Source: Ceratothoa steindachneri (taxonomy: Eukaryota; Arthropoda; Malacostraca; Isopoda; Cymothoidae). Taken from it: a stretch of 64,000 bases of DNA. The translations under genes were made by a program, and so were the position numbers. The notes beneath the pieces were generated by a model. That model was not told where the DNA came from, did not search any database, and was given only the letters and a program-made list of their open reading frames with translations. The DNA is taken from contig OZ018324.1 in NCBI GenBank assembly GCA_963969495.1, forward strand, positions 46,472,019-46,536,018, written 5' to 3'. Below, one piece after another: positions 49,311 to 59,494 of this stretch. How positions within the stretch are numbered: position 1 is the stretch's first letter; the number at the start of each line of letters is the position of its first letter.

Positions 49311-50792
49311 ACACCTTGCCTACATCACAATACACTTACTCATGTGTAGTTGTTGCCTTCACCTTTCACTTCTTTACACCCCGTAAGGGGCGCAGCGATT
49401 TTCCACCCTGGCGGCTTTGCGGACGGGACTCAGCACCCCGTCCGACCGCAGCTTAGCCTCTTCTCCTTCCTTCAGACACTTGTGTTTCCCCCTGTTTCCT
49501 CGCTTTTCATACAACCTCAGCCAACTATTTCGAATCAGGGCTGAGGGGGGATGGGACAATGATGCCTCACCCCTGAGCTCTATTTTGGAATGGTGGCTTT
49601 TTAATAACCTGCTTTATCCCCACCCACATCTTCCTCACCTCCTATTCCTTTCTATTTTCACACACTATCCATTTTACGCAGTGTCTAAGGTGGAGCCGCC
49701 ATGCTGAGGGACTGCCAGGCTACAAGCCGGCAGGGGTGGTCCGAAATGGCGGCACCTGGCTCTGCCAGGCCTGTACTCACCCTTTGCAGGGCGGGCCACT
49801 GCGGGGAGTGATTAGCGTTTGCATCCCGTTAAAACAAAGGGCACCCTGCCCAATGATGAAAACTTAAAAAAAACAAAATCTTTCCATTTCCTCTTTAAGA
49901 ACGACAGAGCCGCCCTCAGGCAGCTCCACAGAAAAAATAGAGGTCTCGCCCCCCTGTGGTTTCGGAGGGTACCCTCCATAACTCTTCGACTGGAGAGGAA
50001 GCTTACTCCTCTCCATTGCCTACGGGTGCAGTGGACTTCCCCTCACCCCCTTCCTTGGAGTCATCACCTGACTCCAGCTCAAATCTGGAAGTCCTGCCTT
50101 TGCTTTCACAGGAGACTGCCAGTAACTCCAGCAGGCAGCCCATAACCAGCCGCTTCCCGTTGAAGCGGCTCGGGAGGGCAAACCCCCTTAGCGGGAGAGG
50201 GAAGAAAGGGCCCATCGGCCGCTTCCCTCTAAAGACCTGCTGGGCTAAATATTAAATCTAGCGGGAGTGATGACCTATCCCCCCCAAGAACATAGACAAG
50301 ACTGATATGACCTGGGATGTCCTGGGGGTTGATGGCCAAATGGAGACACCCCTGAGATAGACATGCTTCTTGACGCAGCCCAGCCTCAGAAAGTGGGGCC
50401 TTTGACGGGTACAGATTCGGGGTCGGCATCAAATACCGAGCCCAAATCTGCTCCTGTGCGGGGCCCTCGCCAGAAGGGTCGGGCTGCTAAGACAGCAAAA
50501 GGAGGGGAGGGATCTCCTCCTCCGACTGGTCCCCCACGACTGCTGGGACCTCCACCATCTCATGAAAGGACCTTGCAGAGGCAAACCCATCTGGCCTGAG
50601 GGCTCCTGCCGGGGAGGGGAGAAGCGGGTCCATTCCCCATCCTCCACTCTTAAAAAGAAAAGAAGTAATAAAAAGAAGACAAAAAATCGTCGGGGCTCTT
50701 CTCCTCCCACGTAGGCCGCCGGGACGGACGAGGCCGCTATCATCCTTGAACGCGACCAAGCCAAGATCGGCACGTCCCGCCCCGGTTCTCGC

Positions 50793-52276
50793 TTGGGCGG
50801 GGAATACCAGAAAGAGATCAAAAGTGTGCAGAGCGAAGCCTCGATTATGTCGGAGCCCCTCATTCAGAGATTACGTGGCGTTTTCGAGCCCGCTGGCTTC
50901 AAAAGCTTCTTAGTTATCTGCTGCACTGATGGAGGCATGCTGGCTAAGGGCAACATGATCCATCAAAGGAGAGCTTTAGCTAGTATGATTAGTAGAGAGC
51001 CGAAAGTGACCCGTTTCTCGGAAATAAGGCTTCTGGCAAATGCAGCGGGTCCCTCCGAGGCGGCCAAGATATGTGCTCTTCGGACACTTGATGGCAGACC
51101 AGAGAGTGTGACGCCGAACTCTACCATAAACTTTGTGAAAGGAGTAATTTGTGCGAGGGAACTCCTGGACTACTCCATAAACCATATCACTTTTGAGCTG
51201 GCTGACGACGGGGCGGTCAAGGTTGAGCGTGTGAGGAGAAAACACGGAGGGGCCTCGAAACCCACCCCTACACTCTTCGTTACGTTTGACTCTGACGAGC
51301 TCCTTGAGACGGTGCGTGCCGGTTGGTACTGTTACCACGTGAAGGCATTCATGCAACTTCCGAGGAGGTGCTGTTATTCTCACTGCTTCGGGCATACAAA
51401 TCGCTCATGTAGACGTTCAAAGTCGGGGTCACCTGAAGTCTGTGTAAATTGCTCAAAAGCCGCACATGATAACTCCAAATTGTGTGGTGGAGTGTGTCAA
51501 TTACGGAGAGCCACACCCCGCTTCTTCGAGGCAATGTGGTGCATATCTCCTTGAGACAGAAATCCTGGCCGTTCAGTCCCAAGATCGTCTCTCACTCCGC
51601 GAGGCTAAGGACTTGGGGCTGGCGCACCTGGCTCTGCCTGGAACGTCTTAGGTTTCAATGCTAAGAAAGATACCCTCTGCTCCTAGCCCAACCAGGCCAA
51701 AGAGCACGGTTGTGTCCGCGCCCGTCCGAGCCATTCTGCGAGTTGTACTCAACCCGGGTGCTCCCCTGGTAAATCTGGCGGCACACAGGGTTCACACCCA
51801 GCCTCGGCTAAAACCAGGGCTCCCTCCACCCTCCCCCAGCGTGACCGTTTCCCGTAAGGCGAAACGGCCACGCGCCTCTAATGGGTCGTTAGGCTCACAT
51901 GAGGCAACGCTTCAGAAGTTGGTGGGTAGACCATCTTCCGAGGTTCATAAAGCTGTCGCCCAAAAGGAGGACATCAACAAAGGAGCTTCGCTTCCTTCGC
52001 CCACAGCAAGTGGCGAGTGGCGCGGCTCAGGGACGGTGGATCCTCCAGAAGAGGGACCACCGCCCCCGATGCCCCAACGTTCGCCTAAGAATTTGAGGCA
52101 GAGGGAGGAAAAGACTCGCATGGCGAGCCCAAGCTCCCCCGACAAGTCCTCGTATTTGTCCGCGCCTTCAGCGCATCGTTCGGCCGACAGCGGCCGGAGT
52201 TCTGTCTCTGTAAAGCGTACGGCCATTCCTGTGAGGGTCTTGTGTTCAAAGAAGACCCCCGCGTCTCCTTCTGGTT
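50793..52276 (+). pseudogene. LINE ORF1 (nucleic-acid-binding protein)
   Basis: A 253-codon frame (50793-51554) includes RRCCYSHCFGHTNRSC and CVNCSKAAHDNSKLC, the first two zinc knuckles; the first has altered spacing. Near 51480 the true frame shifts: the third knuckle (CVNYGEPHPASSRQC, second Cys changed to Tyr) and ETEILAVQSQDRLS continue in another frame to a stop at 51651. A long Pro/Ser/Arg-rich C-terminal tail runs from 51658 to 52276. An N-terminal portion in the leader (49956-50255, Pro/Ser-rich) may belong to ORF1 as well. ORF1 proteins bind the element RNA. Confidence 0.7.
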
Positions 52277-52916
52277 AGGCCTGGAAGGCATATTCCTTCA
52301 TTGGAATTGCCACAGACTCCTGGCCAACTGTGAGTATCTGCGGATGATCGTCTCTTACCGTTCCCTGTTAGCTATTTTTCTGAATGAGACCATGCTAGGC
52401 GCGTGCCCCCTGCTCACCCTACCTAAGTATAAGACTTTTGCAACCCCACCACCGGGGGAGGAGGGTCAGGCTAGCGGATGCGCGGTTTATACCCAGCATG
52501 ATGTCTCCGTTCTTCTTTTCACTTCAGATACCTCCTTTGAGGCAGCGGCTGTGCCGCCTCACCTGGATAGGAGGTATACTGTTATTTCTGCGTACATTCC
52601 ACATTCAGTTGACTTCGACGCGGGGGACTTCCACCGCGTTGTGGCACGGTTGCCAAGGCCCTTTGTCTTGCTTGGAGATCTGAACGGCAGACATCCTCTC
52701 CTGGGAAACTACTCAATAAATCTCAGGGGACAAGTCCTTGCCGATCTGAGCGAATAGCTTGAGATATGTGTCATAAATGTGGCTGAATTTACGCATCACT
52801 TCCCGAGAACCGCTTCATTTTCTTGCTTTGATCTATCTCTGTACTCTCCGGATGCACAGCCTGAATTTGATTGATGGGTGGTCGATGACCACCATGGTAG
52901 TGATCACTTTCCCATT
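52242..52916 (+). pseudogene. LINE endonuclease (APE type)
   Basis: The 171-codon frame opens with LHWNCHRLLANCEYLRM (the QWNCRGL motif). Then come FLNET (catalytic Glu, LQET in relatives), YTVISAYIPH and LLGDLNGRHPLLG (GDFNAHHPLWG motif) up to a stop at 52757. Further on, in another frame, GSDHFPI (52896-52916) gives the terminal catalytic Asp-His. It would nick target DNA to prime reverse transcription. A stop separates the two pieces. Confidence 0.8.
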
Positions 52917-53325
52917 TAAATATCATTTTTGGGGCGGTTACCACTAGGAGCCCACCTCGTGGTGCTTGGTGCGTGCGCTATTTTCTGCATTTCAGGAAAT
53001 GACTGAATTCTCTATCTCAGTTGAGCAGTTTACTTTGGTAAATTAGCCCGTTAGTTCTTCTCCGGCAACCTCATCTCCGCGGGCCTGACTACTATTCCCA
53101 GAACGTCCGGACGTTTTTCACGCCGACCACTCCCGTGATGGTCGCCCGAGGGTAATACGGCCCTCAAAAAGAAGGGTTATACCTAATTGCGCTATAAGCA
53201 CCGCCCGAACAATTTCACTGTCGGTGAATTTCGTTGGACTATGGCTAGGTTCCGGTATATTTCGAAGCACGCCCAACGCTTTTCTTGGTCAACATACATA
53301 TCTTCCCTTAACGGGAAGACCATTA

Positions 53326-54535
53326 AGTGAAAGCGAGTCAAAAGTATGCAAGGCAAGTACTCGCAGGACACCCCCCCCCCCCGTTCTCCAAGAAAATTAA
53401 ACCGCAATCTCGGACTCCGCTTCCTTGGCGAAATTCTTCGCGACCGCTTTCTCCGCTTTCTCTAGCCGGGATGCTGCTCCCCCAGAATTCAATGCGCGTT
53501 GTGGTGTCGCGGAAGGCCGCCGATTGAATTTTACCTCCAGTGGTGAGAAACCCTTCAACGAGAGGTTTACTGTGAACTAGTTGCATTCCGCTCTTGCTTC
53601 GTGCACGGACACCGCCCGTGGTCCGGACGATGTTCCGTACGCCATGCATCGACACCTATGTGAGCAAGGCATGGCCTTTCTGTTAGCTTTGTTTAACAGG
53701 ATCTGGGTAAAGGATAACCTGCCAGACTCCTCGCGAATCGCTACTGTGCTAACTTTTCGCAAACAGGAGAGAGATCATTCTACCCCGGCAAGTTTCCGCC
53801 CAACTTCTCTTGCCCTCTTGCGTGTGCAAGTTGATCGAGAACTTGGTAAATGTCAGGTTAGCCCTTTTTCTGGACAGCCGAGGCCATATTTATTCTGCGC
53901 AGTGTGGCTTCCGCAAGTTCCATTCCACTTCGAATGCTCTGCTTCAACTGGAAAATGCCATCTGCAGGCCTTTCTTCGTAGACAGCACTTCCCCAAGGTG
54001 TTTTTCGATCTGGAGAAGCTTATGATACAGCATGGCGATACGGTATCATGGAGACTCTCCACACGATGGGAGTAAAGGGACGCCTCCCGATCTTTATATC
54101 TGAATTTTTGTGAGATCGCAGATTACGCGCACGGGTGTGGGAGCCCTCTCCGCCTGATGGGGCAGGAAGAGGGTGTCCACGCACGCAAGTGTCCTCAGCA
54201 TTACACTCTTTGCTTTGAGCATCAACGGCATTACCTCAGTGCTGCCTGAAGATGTCCTTGCTACGCTCTACGTGGACGATCTTTCGATCTCTTTTGGCGC
54301 AGCCCAGAGGCTAACTCTGGAGCGTCGACACCAACAGGCATTAAACCACGTCTCCCGCTATGCCGAAGTGCACAGGTTTCGGTTTTCTTTGACAAGACTA
54401 AGGTGGTGCACTTCTGCCGCCATCCACGGTTCCACCCCGACCCAGATTTGTTTTTTTAATGTGGTGCACCTGGAAGTGGTTGAATCACACCTTTTCCTTG
54501 GTCTTGTATTTGACCAACGCCTGGGATGCTCATAG
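53326..54535 (+). pseudogene. LINE reverse transcriptase
   Basis: ARGPDDVPYAMHRHL, FLLALFNRIW, SFRPTSLALL, CGFRKFHSTSNALLQLE, FDLEKLMIQHGDT and SITLFALSINGI lead to TLYVDDLSISFGA; the active site Y-V-D-D is at 54269-54280. The order and spacing fit non-LTR RT motifs 1-5. The frame changes near 53820, 54010 and 54170, and a stretch around the PQGS motif is damaged. The intact catalytic box contrasts with the altered ones at 22.4 and 47.1 kb. Confidence 0.85.
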
Positions 54536-55109
54536 TCGCATCCTTAGCGTCTCTTGTGTCCGCGCTATGGATATTCTTCGTTTCGTGATGTCCAGCGCTT
54601 GGGGCGCTGATAGGGCTACTGCCCTACTCTTTGATTGTTCGAACCTCGACTACGGATGCGAGTTTTATGCATCCGCAGCCGAGCGTTTATTGCGGAAGGT
54701 TTATTCGATCCACCACACTGGCCTTCGCCTTGCAACCAGTGCCTTCCGCACTTTTCCTATTGAGAGCCTGCTTGTCGATGCTGGAGAGATGCCACTATCT
54801 ATGCGCCGTGCACAGTAGATTACTCGTCTGTACGCACGAGCACAGCGTCTCTCTTTGTCGCCAACGCCTCTCAAACATCCGCAGCTGATCTCGACGGTGC
54901 CTATGCCGCCGAGAGACGCAAATCATACCCTAAGCCCGTTGGGTTAGGGCTAGTAAACCATTTCGAGAGCTAAATATAGCTCTCAGGCCGGTGGCGCCAC
55001 TGGTTCTGCCCATAACGCCACCCTGCAGGGTACCACTGTTGGGTTCTTGTCGCCACGCCTATGATCCCAAAGCTTGTACAGCACCGGGATTATTAGGTTC
55101 TTCCTTTTT

Positions 55110-55617
55110 GGAGCACGTCTCGTGTAAGCCTGGAACCGTGCCAGTGTATACGTATGGCTCGAAGTCAGAAGAGAGGCTCGTTTTCCACGCCGTATCCCTT
55201 CTGTTTAAGGCCAACGGGGCTTTACTGGGCGCTTCGTCTGTTTTCACGACTGAGTTGGTGGCAATACACCACTTGGTGCGGGAAATTACGCGACCTGCGC
55301 GGTTTTGAGGCCGAAAAATGATTTATAGCTACTCACAAAGCGCCCTGAGTCCTTTCGGGGCATTGGAATCTCCGCACCCTCTAGTTCGCGATATCCGTGA
55401 TGCCACGGTTTTAGTGAGCCGGGTGGATGTCGAGATTATCTTCTTCTGGGTTCCTGGACATGTAGGAATTGCGGAGAATGAGCGCGCCGACGAGCGCGCT
55501 AAAAAGTCCGCGAGGACCAGGCGACCGGACCAGCGTTTCACTCTTCAACACACAGACTGCATGGCAGGAATACGGCAGCTCTTGGGACTGCTTGGCAAAG
55601 AAGATAGGAGACGGTAG
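55110..55617 (+). pseudogene. LINE RNase H
   Basis: VYTYGSKSEERLVF, VFTTELVAIHHLVREI, then IYSYSQSALSPFGALESPHP, VEIIFFWVPGHVGIAENERA and DERAKKSA match an I-type RNase H. The two conserved Asp residues of DGSKS and SDSQSAL are both Tyr here; the Glu of TTEL and the last Asp remain. A TGA near 55305 splits the domain. Confidence 0.8.
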
Positions 55618-55624
55618 AGGGGAA

Positions 55625-55980
55625 CTTATAGTTGCATACCATTGCGCGGCAACTGTTCTCATGGACCTATCGCCCAATTCCGCGACGGCTTCAGGTCGCT
55701 TTCTGTCGTCTCCGAATCGGGCACACTCGTGTGACGCATCGCCTATTGATGGAGCGCTCGCCTGCGCCCTATTGTGATGACTGCCTCGTACCCCAGACTG
55801 TTCGTCACATTCTTGTCGAATGTCCCAGTCCGGGTGATCTTCTTGCACGTTACCTGTCCCGGTACCGGTATTGGCGGGGTCGCTACTGCCTGTCCCTTGT
55901 ACTCGGGACGATTCATGCACACCAACCTGTGGGCTTTCAGACTTTTTCAAGGAGGCCGGCCTTCTCCCCCTTATTTAATG
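55625..55980 (+). pseudogene. LINE C-terminal Cys/His region
   Basis: FSWTYRPIPRRLQVAFCRLR, IGHTRVTHRLLMERSPAPYC and DDCLVPQTVRHILVECPS match the domain that follows RNase H in I-type elements (RLRIGHTRxTHxxLM, CxxC...HxLxEC). It is open to the stop at 55983, followed by a T-rich tail and the 3' end. Confidence 0.75.
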
Positions 55981-56205
55981 TTTGACTATGGATCGCGTTC
56001 TTCTTCACCAGGAGAGGGTGGGCCTTTCCACTTCGAGGGAGCTCTCTTTATATATATATTTTTTAATTTGTTTGTTTTTCTTTTGTTTTTTTTGCTTGTA
56101 TTTTTTCTTTTATTTGGCTTCTAATATAGCCTAGATTTAGGCTAGGATGAGTACGAAGATTCATGCCCTAGAAGGCATTCGCCAGATGAGATATTAAAAA
56201 AAAAA

Positions 56206-57630
56206 TCACCTTTTTACAAATGTAATATCACACCATTCTTCTAGTCATCAAGCACTCTGCCTCTATGATTTCCAACAAAATAACCATCATACGCATTCGA
56301 CAACGCATTCATCAACATTTTGGAGCATCTCAGCGACTATATAATATATTCTAGCTGCCTTCTCTTTTTCAAACCTCTCACAGCATTAGCAACCAGTTAT
56401 CCCCTTACCCCTTCCATAACTCTGAAACTCTACCAGTTTAAATACACGCAGCCAATCAGACTCACATTTGTTGCATCTCTCATGCCCTCATTATGTACTC
56501 CAGAAAAGTATTCTTACCATTTACTTTTGACCTCTGCATTGTTCACAATTGCCCTCTCTTTCTTATCCTTGATGTTCTCAATACAATTCTTCTCTTGTTT
56601 TCTCATTTTTATTCCAAAATAACTTCTCACTCAAATGCTTATCATTCTCGTAAGGTGACCCCACAGAATGGAGCACGCTAGAAATTGAGATATAGAACTA
56701 AGTGCGGGGGTTAAATAATCAAAATCAAGAGAAGTTGGCTTAAATAATTGGTTTATAGAGGTTCTGGGTTTAGAGAAACTGATTGTAGAAAAATAGCTTT
56801 ACTAAAAACAAAGAAAATATTATTAGCAAAAGTAAATAAATGACCATAAATAAAATGAGACACGGGATGCCAAACTGGGGGTAAAGGCGTGAGTGCAAAT
56901 GACGGGGAGGCTTACGTAAAGTCTAATTAACTGGAGGCTTTGGATACAACGAGTACGCCGTGCGCTACAAAGTTCAACTTGCGCGGGAGTACTCAAGACG
57001 AGAACGAAGTCGATACCCGAGTGATAGATGCCTGTCCGTGTCTATCGTCTGTCGGGTGGGAACTCTGGCCTTATGTACGTGTGAGGCCTGAGAGAGAGGT
57101 AACACGTCGCGTTGGTAGATGGAAGCCGTTGGTGGTAGGGGGCAACCTTCTCTCTCTAACATCTTTTTCTCTCCCTAGATGGAGCTTCCTAAGGAAGTAA
57201 CATCAGGGTAATATAGGGTAATTTGACGGCTAAATTTCCAATAGACACACAAATACAAAAAGGATGGTACCCGGTACTCTGTACAAAAGTCAGTCAAATA
57301 AATTGGACTCGAGAAATGCTCGGTATTCCTATTACCGAACAATATGAAGTAAAAAAATAATAATAATAATAGTAAGAATAAAATTGTGTAGACAGGAATA
57401 GTTATCAATAGCAGAGGTCAGCATAGTATCGTTAACCAGAGGCTTACATACAAGGATATTAAAAAAAAAAGAAAGTTCCCGTAATACAAAAAAAGAAGTG
57501 CATACGATTAGGGTAACTCACGAAAAATATATACACAATAATAAAAATAATTATGGCATATATTCTTATAAGGCATTACACGAAACTACAACAATTATTC
57601 AGGAATATATACAAAAGTAATCCATTTAAC
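56206..57630. other. No gene recognised
   Basis: CT-rich to about 56.6 kb, then AT-rich. Open frames at 56320-56622 and 56940-57200 show no motif. Confidence 0.4.
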
Positions 57631-57637
57631 GTTACAC

Positions 57638-58440
57638 TTAATTAATGGGCAATTGCTTTGGAGACAAATTCAGGGTATTTCTGCTTAAGCTGTACGACAG
57701 GCAATTTTCGAAAGCCTTAATGTATACAATTTTAAATTGGAATTCTTGGAGAGAGAGGCTCCACCTCATGAGGTGACAATTATTGTTCTTAACGATATGT
57801 AGGTAAAAGAGGGGTTGATGGTCAGTCTCGATAAGGAATTCTTTACCTAAAAGAAACATTTTCAACTTCTGGATGCTCCAAACGATAGCAAGAGCTTCTC
57901 GCTCAGTAGCGCATAGTTTTACTCGCGGGGAGGGAGTTTACAGCTCGCAAACTCGATGGAAAAACTTACGCCATGGTAACCATACTGGACTAGAACACAT
58001 TCTATGTCATCGTTACTTGCGTCAGTCCCTATGCCAAACGTTTGAAGGTGGTCAGGTAAGTGGAGGATCAGTGCTGAAGTAACTTCCCTTTAAGCGATCG
58101 AACGGGATGTTCAGAGAGGCACTCGGGGGACCTTTTTCTTTAGGACCGTACACAGGGGCGTGGCGATAGAGGCGAAGTTCATAATAAAACGTCGGTAGAA
58201 GGAGGCAGACCCGATGAATGACCTCAACTGCTTTTTTGTTGCAGGCAGTGGTATTTCGACAATTGCCTTGATTTTGTCAGCTTGGGGAGCCAGGGAATCG
58301 TTCCCTATGTGGAAACCCAAATAATCAATACTGCCAAAGGCGAAGTTGCACTTGTTGGAGCTAATCATTAGGCGGTGTTTCAGGAGTCGGCACATGATGG
58401 CACGAATGGCAACCAGATAGTGGTCCCATTCATGGGTCGC
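57638..58440 (-). pseudogene. pol: Second Gmr1-like copy: RT end and RNase H
   Basis: On the minus strand: IYVATHEWDHYLVAIRAIM, CRLLKHRLMISSNKCNFAFG, SIDYLGFHIGND, QLRSFIGSASFYRRF, then damaged sequence, and finally FLIETDHQPLFYLH, HLMRWSLSLQEFQFKIVYIK and ENCLSYSLSRN. It parallels the copy at 22.4-23.2 kb segment by segment. The RT piece starts immediately after the active-site box, where plus-strand Penelope-like sequence begins. The last RNase H Asp (LADxLSR) reads LSYSLSR here. Confidence 0.8.
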
Positions 58441-58452
58441 TACGTAAATGTG

Positions 58453-59440
58453 TTAAACTTTTCTGGCCCTACATTTAGAATTCGAATTCTTAACAAAATT
58501 CTTTACCTCCAATGGCTATCCTAAATCACTATTTCTGAGACAAATTAGTCTGTTTCTCAATAAAAAATACTCGATTCTGCCTCCACTACAAACTGTCAAT
58601 AAATTAAAGATCTTCCTTTCCTTACCATACTTTGGTTACCAATCCGAAAAACTTAAAAAAAAGTTGTTAAAACTGTTAAATTCAGCCAATCCTCAATTAT
58701 TACCATCTATTATTCTCATTAATGACTTCAAACTGGGATCATTATTTAAGTTCAAAGATCAACCACCCACCAATATGCAATCTAAAATTATATACGTTTT
58801 TCATTGTACGTGCAGTAGCACTGTACCATATGTGGGGACAACAAGGCGTACGCTTTACTCCCTCTTCATGCAGCTTATGGGTAGATCTGAAAGAACTAGA
58901 CTATACCTTTCAAAACCTGATCCATCCCCACTTCGAAACCATCTGTCACAATGTGGCTCTAGGGCTACACTCGAGAACTTCATGATACTCAATGCGGTAA
59001 GAAACATCTCAGACCTTTACCTGCTAGAGTCAATTTATATTACAAATTTTCAACCCAGTCTAAATAATAACTAATTTATCTGTCCCATTAAATACAGTGA
59101 GTCATTAAAAAAACATGCTAATTTGTTAAATTTCATATTGGTTGTTTTTTTTTTATGGGGGTGCAAGAATAAAATCCACTGTCAATTATTTTCCTTCCTA
59201 TTTTTTAGAAATTTTCTCGTTGGTTTAGTTTGTTTTTTCCTCCATATTTCTAATGTAAATAATTAATCTCAAATTTAATATTCATTTTTCACAGTTTTAT
59301 TGCATGTGTTAACTTTTTATGCATTCATTTAACTCTGTATTTTGTATTCTTTCTCTAGCACTAATGATGGGATTAGTTATAATCCTGAAACGTTTGAAGT
59401 AAATGTTACGAGGCATCTACGGCTCTGTCTTGGATATCCT

Positions 59441-59450
<10 letters not shown>
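58453..59450 (+). mobile_element. Penelope-like element, 3' part with GIY-YIG endonuclease
   Basis: Read through stops and one frameshift: LEFEFLTKFFTSNGYPKSL, FLNKKYSILPPLQTVNKLKI, FLSLPYFGYQSEKLKKKLLK, then an open frame of 136 codons (58664-59074). The latter contains NDFKLGSLFKFKD, IIYVFHCTC and PYVGTTRRTLYSLFMQ (GIY-YIG core, residues 44-70 of the frame), SKPDPSPLRNHLSQCG and LLESIYITNFQPSLNNN. The domain order (RT tail, then GIY-YIG) is that of Penelope-like elements. The conserved EH after the Arg helix reads MQL here. The 3' tail includes GATTAGTTATAATCCTGAAA and leads into an (AT)n array at 59454. The RT core is missing. Confidence 0.85.

Positions 59451-59453
<3 letters not shown>

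Positions 59454-59491
<38 letters not shown>
59454..59491. repeat. (AT)n microsatellite after the Penelope-like 3' end
   Basis: About 38 bp of TA repeats directly at the apparent end of the Penelope-like tail. Confidence 0.95.
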
Positions 59492-59493
<2 letters not shown>

Positions 59494-59494
59494 T

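Larger units (their letters stand above)
49370..56205 (+). mobile_element. I/Nimb-like LINE, nearly full length, GC-rich
   Basis: About 6.8 kb, clearly GC-richer than the flanks: a GC-rich leader, ORF1 with zinc-knuckle region, an endonuclease, RT, RNase H, a C-terminal Cys/His region, a 3' untranslated tail ending CGCCAGATGAGATATT, and a poly-A run (56196-56205). RNase H downstream of RT places it in the I-type group. Stops and frameshifts in every domain make this copy inactive, although the RT active site Y-V-D-D is intact. Confidence 0.85.

Noticed and set aside
55411..55950. 179-codon minus-strand frame
   Set aside because: Antisense shadow of the LINE RNase H and C-terminal region.
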